From an uncultured Oscillospiraceae bacterium (lineage in GTDB: Bacteria; Bacillota; Clostridia; Oscillospirales; Oscillospiraceae), in contig CAJOCV010000098.1 in the NCBI GenBank assembly GCA_905233785.1, positions 15,910 to 23,899 on the forward strand: DNA of 7,990 bases, read 5' to 3'. Below the pieces are notes generated by a model. It worked only from the letters and a program-made list of their open reading frames with translations, was not told where the DNA came from and made no database searches. Position numbers and translations under genes: made by a program. Every line of letters starts with the position of its first letter. Position 1 is the stretch's first letter. Below are positions 5,524 to 7,990 of the stretch, piece by piece.

Positions 5524-7334
5524 CTTTCGATCTCGAGCTTTTCAGGCAGCTCGTTTTTGTCGATCGAGAGATTCATCATCACAAAGCGGCTCGCGTTCCA
5601 GAGCTTGTTGCAGAAGTTGCGCATGGCCTCGCACTTTTCCACATAGAAGCGCATGTCGTTTCCGGGGGAGTTGCCGGTGATGAGGTTGAAGCGCAGCGCG
5701 TCCGCGCCGTACTGCTCCACCATTTCCAGCGGGTCGATGCCGTTGCCGAGGGACTTGGACATCTTGCGCCCCTGGCTGTCGCGCACGAGGCCGTGGATGA
5801 AGACCGTCTTAAAGGGCTCCTTGTCCATCTGCTCCATGCCGGAGAAGATCATGCGGGCGACCCAGAAGAAGATGATGTCATAGCCCGTGACCATGACGGA
5901 GGTGGGGTACCAGTAGTTGAGCTCCTCGGTCTTTTCCGGCCAGCCCATCGTGGAGAAGGGCCAGAGCGCGGAGGAAAACCAGGTGTCCAGCACGTCCTCC
6001 TCGCGGCGGATGTTTTTGCTCTTGCAGGCTTCGCACTCGCAGGCGTCCGTGCGGGAGACGGTGATGTGCCCGCAGTCGTCACAGTACCAGGCGGGAATCT
6101 GATGCCCCCACCAGAGCTGGCGGGAGATGCACCAGTCGTGCACGTTCTCCATCCAGTTGAGATAGGTCTTGGTAAAGCGCTCGGGCACGAAGCGGATGCG
6201 CCCGTCCTTGACGACCTCGATGGCCTTCTTGGCAAGCGGCGCCATCTTCACAAACCACTGGGGGCTGGTGAGCGGCTCCACCACGGTGCCGCAGCGGTAG
6301 CAGCAGCCGACGTTGTGGTTGTAGGGCTCCACCTTCACGAGATAGCCCTGTTCCTCCAGATCGGCGACGATGGCCTTGCGCGCCTCATAGCGATCCAAGC
6401 CGTCGTACTTGCCGCCGTTGATGATGCGTGCGTCCTCGTCGATGCACTGGATCTGCTCGAGATTGTGGCGCAGGCCGACCTCATAGTCGTTGGGGTCGTG
6501 ACAGGGCGTCATCTTCACCGCGCCGGTGCCGAAGCCGAGCTCAACGTATTCGTCCGCCACGATGGGGAGCTTTCTGCCCACAAGCGGGAGGATCGCGTTC
6601 TTGCCCACAAGGTGCTTGTAGCGCTCATCGTCCGGGTGGACGGCGACGCCGGTATCGCCCAGCATGGTCTCGGGGCGGGTGGTGGCGATGATGAACTCCT
6701 CGTCGGAGTTTTCCACGGGATAGCGGATGTGCCAGAAGTGACCCGGCATGTCCTTGTATTCGACCTCCGCGTCAGAAAGCGCGGTACGGCAATGGGGGCA
6801 CCAGTTGATGATGCGGCTGCCCTTGTAGATAAGTCCCTTCTCATAGAGGTCGCAGAAGGTCTCGCGCACGGCCTTGGCGCAGGTCTCGTCCATGGTGAAG
6901 CGGTTGCGCTCCCAGTCGCAGGAGACGCCCATGCTCTTCTGCTGCTCGATGATGCGGTTGCCGTACTGGTGCTTCCAGTCCCAGACGCGTTCAAGGAACT
7001 TCTCGCGCCCGAGATCGTAGCGGCTGAGGCCCTCCTTCTCGCGCAGCTCCTGCTCGACGCGGATCTGCGTGGCGATGCCCGCGTGATCCTGCCCCGGAAG
7101 CCACAGCGCCGCATAGCCCTGCATCCGCTTATAGCGCGTCAGAATGTCCTGCAAAGTCGCGTCCAGCGCATGACCCATGTGGAGCTGACCTGTGACATTG
7201 GGGGGCGGCATGACGATGGAGAAGGGCTTTTTCTTGGGGTCGATCTCCCCCTTGAACCAGCCGCCGTCCATCCAGAAATCGTAGATTTTCTTCTCGACCT
7301 TTTTCGGTTCGTACACCTTCGGAAGCTCTTTCAT
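5424..7334 (-). CDS. valS: valyl-tRNA synthetase, N-terminal catalytic and editing part (frame broken near 5525)
   Basis: Class I synthetase that charges tRNA-Val and hydrolyses mischarged Thr-tRNA. The start is the ATG at 7332-7334 with AGGAGG 8 bases upstream; a GTG at 7343 would overlap that site. Motifs in order: PPPNVTGQLHMGHALD (43-58, the HIGH-type HMGH at 52-55), the editing domain with TTRPETMLGDTGVAVHPDDERY, then GCCYRCG and later CDDC...CEAC cysteine pairs. These are followed by SRQLWWGHQIP, DTWFSSALWPFS and GRKMSKSLGNG (KMSKS near residue 525). Correct reading stops after KLEIE (codon 603, ending at 5526); the remaining 33 codons to the stop at 5424 are out-of-frame sequence. The family segment DKWILS-type (about 13 residues) expected next is absent. 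Type-specific expression is set by the T-box upstream. Confidence 0.93.
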   Translation of the reverse strand: MKELPKVYEPKKVEKKIYDFWMDGGWFKGEIDPKKKPFSIVMPPPNVTGQLHMGHALDATLQDILTRYKRMQGYAALWLPGQDHAGIATQIRVEQELREKEGLSRYDLGREKFLERVWDWKHQYGNRIIEQQKSMGVSCDWERNRFTMDETCAKAVRETFCDLYEKGLIYKGSRIINWCPHCRTALSDAEVEYKDMPGHFWHIRYPVENSDEEFIIATTRPETMLGDTGVAVHPDDERYKHLVGKNAILPLVGRKLPIVADEYVELGFGTGAVKMTPCHDPNDYEVGLRHNLEQIQCIDEDARIINGGKYDGLDRYEARKAIVADLEEQGYLVKVEPYNHNVGCCYRCGTVVEPLTSPQWFVKMAPLAKKAIEVVKDGRIRFVPERFTKTYLNWMENVHDWCISRQLWWGHQIPAWYCDDCGHITVSRTDACECEACKSKNIRREEDVLDTWFSSALWPFSTMGWPEKTEELNYWYPTSVMVTGYDIIFFWVARMIFSGMEQMDKEPFKTVFIHGLVRDSQGRKMSKSLGNGIDPLEMVEQYGADALRFNLITGNSPGNDMRFYVEKCEAMRNFCNKLWNASRFVMMNLSIDKNELPEKLEIERKSTRTWTPLSWASPRAKSTTLSGTPTVTGISS

Positions 7335-7399
7335 TGCTCCCACCTCCTGATAATGAGTATCCGCCAGACGATCGGGCGCTGTGCTCGGAATCGCCGACA

Positions 7400-7650
7400 G
7401 TACAGGAAACGCCCTGAGACGTCTCCGTCTCAGGGCGATAATATTCTACCGCGGTACCACCTGAATTCCGCCTTGCGGCGGCACTCTTTCGGCTCTTAAC
7501 GCGAGCCGCACGCCGGGACTACGCAGGCTTCCCCTTCCCCCCGGGCGCTCGGAACCGACCTTCGATGGTGCTTGGCAGGGACTTGCACCAACCGTCCCCT
7601 CTCTGAGCCTTGCAGACCGATCTACTCCTGTTCGTCATTGCGCTGATAAC
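7400..7650 (-). ncRNA. T-box leader of valS (valine type)
   Basis: This is a tRNA-sensing riboswitch that reads through when uncharged tRNA-Val binds. The minus-strand RNA contains the stem I hallmarks AGTAG, CAGAGAG and GGTTGGTGCAAG in order. Next is a specifier region CGAAGGTCGG (GUC at 7557-7559, a valine codon) and then the T-box core TGGTACCGCG (7450-7459). The T-box bulge UGGU complements an ACCA tRNA end, as expected for tRNA-Val. A terminator hairpin follows at 7410-7437. The codon GUC sits one base later than the usual GAA-NNN register; read in that register it would be GGU (Gly), but bacterial tRNA-Gly ends UCCA and would call for UGGA. The valS gene and the UGGU bulge therefore favour valine. 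Confidence 0.93.
7405..7437 (-). terminator. T-box terminator hairpin
   Basis: CGCCCTGAGACG (7410-7421 on the + strand) is the exact reverse complement of 7426-7437, giving a 12-bp stem with a 4-base loop. On the minus strand it is followed by only TTTCCTGT, a short U tract for an intrinsic terminator. It lies between the T-box core and the valS binding site, as expected of the regulated terminator. Confidence 0.85.
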
Positions 7651-7656
7651 AGAAGA

Positions 7657-7686
7657 ATTATAGTATAGTTTTCCTCGTTTTGTCAA
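7657..7686 (-). promoter_or_regulatory. sigma-A promoter of the valS T-box transcript
   Basis: A perfect -35 TTGACA (7681-7686) and a perfect -10 TATAAT (7657-7662) are separated by 18 bases on the minus strand. Transcription would start near 7650, just upstream of stem I of the T-box leader. The AAAAATC run upstream of the -35 is shared with the TTGACA before the aro leader. Confidence 0.88.
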
Positions 7687-7697
7687 GATTTTTATCA

Positions 7698-7723
7698 CTA
7701 TTCTTCCATGGCTATTCTTCCAT
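7698..7723. repeat. 12-base tandem direct repeat upstream of the valS promoter
   Basis: CTATTCTTCCAT occurs at 7698-7709 and again at 7712-7723, separated by GG (period 14). It lies 11 bases upstream of the -35 element. It could be a local duplication or a protein-binding site; nothing in the sequence decides. Confidence 0.7.
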
Positions 7724-7739
7724 AAGGCGCTGTGAGGGA

Positions 7740-7990
7740 TTCCTGAGGCGGATTTGCGTCAGGCAAGGCAGTGCCCGCGGGCAAGCCTTTGTGTATGGTC
7801 AAAAAGCGATCACAAAGCATGGCGCAAATCTGAGTGGAAAGCTTCCTTGCGGTCTACGGAAGGATCATAGCAAGCTCCGTCCTACTGCGAGTGTAACGAT
7901 TCAGTCCCGTTCCGGGACTAAATCGTTAGAGGGGATGCACCCCGCTGCGCGCACTCGCGGCGGGGGAACGCTCGCACACTTGCGGGGCGA
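7740..7990. repeat. gene-free region rich in inverted repeats
   Basis: No supported gene lies between the valS promoter and the right edge. The stretch holds at least five inverted repeats. GATTTGCG at 7751-7758 pairs with 7823-7830. CTTTGTG at 7787-7793 pairs with 7811-7817, nested inside the first. GCCCGCGGGC at 7773-7782 is self-complementary. A long hairpin spans 7894-7928 (8 bp, one C/A mismatch, 7 bp, 3-base loop). CCCCGCTGC at 7940-7948 pairs with 7957-7965 (one G-U on the + strand). In addition CTGCGAGTG (7885-7893) can pair with 7952-7960 and enclose the long hairpin. None has a T run on either strand, so they are not ordinary terminators. A dispersed intergenic repeat or structured RNA is possible. 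Confidence 0.6.

Noticed and set aside
7335..7343. GTG start three codons upstream of the valS ATG
   Set aside because: The AGGAGG site sits directly next to this GTG, leaving no spacing; the ATG at 7334 has an 8-base spacing.
5793..7499. Very long + strand open frame opposite valS (568 codons)
   Set aside because: It is low-complexity, rich in Val, Leu, His and Asp, and mirrors valS codons. It runs into the T-box leader and has no family motif, so it is a shadow frame.
7690..7990. CRISPR array or tRNA in the right-hand gene-free region
   Set aside because: The repeats are inverted rather than regularly spaced direct repeats, and no tRNA cloverleaf or T-loop GTTCRA motif was found.

Overview
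The window looks like part of the chromosome of a GC-rich, endospore-forming member of the Clostridia, in the style of the Oscillospirales. This rests on four things visible in the sequence: a complete spoIIA-type operon (spoIIAA, spoIIAB, sigF), a T-box leader on valS, strong AGGAGG-type ribosome binding sites, and GC-rich codon use. The lineage is an inference; no marker gene is present. Every gene I can support lies on the minus strand, so the window is transcribed from right to left.

From the right edge: positions 7690-7990 hold no gene but are dense in inverted repeats and hairpins. A consensus-like promoter (7657-7686) drives a valine-type T-box leader (about 7400-7650), which precedes valS. 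valS is broken in this sequence. The N-terminal part ends its correct reading at 5526 and the C-terminal part resumes at 5523 in the -1 frame. A conserved segment of roughly a dozen residues is absent at the junction, which points to a small deletion (natural, or an assembly error) rather than a one-base slip. A strong terminator (4681-4719) closes valS.

The spoIIA operon (4661-3194) follows: anti-anti-sigma SpoIIAA, anti-sigma kinase SpoIIAB and forespore sigma-F. Its genes are joined by 4-base ATGA stop/start overlaps.

Then comes an aromatic amino acid operon (2924 to beyond position 1): DAHP synthase with an N-terminal regulatory domain, prephenate dehydrogenase without an ACT domain, 3-dehydroquinate synthase, and the first codons of a further gene, probably aroA. 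These genes are also joined by ATGA overlaps. Between sigF and aroF lies the most interesting element of the window. It is a complete, previously unlabelled attenuator: a 17-codon leader peptide rich in Phe and Tyr (MKASFFGTYFYFTVAVR), a protector stem, a 16-nt antiterminator strand starting directly after the leader stop codon, and a perfect 10-bp terminator hairpin with a U-rich tail. The parts fit the ribosome-stalling logic of trp/phe attenuation, with charged tRNA-Phe and tRNA-Tyr as the likely signals.

The window therefore shows two different charged-tRNA sensors a few kilobases apart: a direct-binding T-box on valS and a translated leader peptide on the aro operon.
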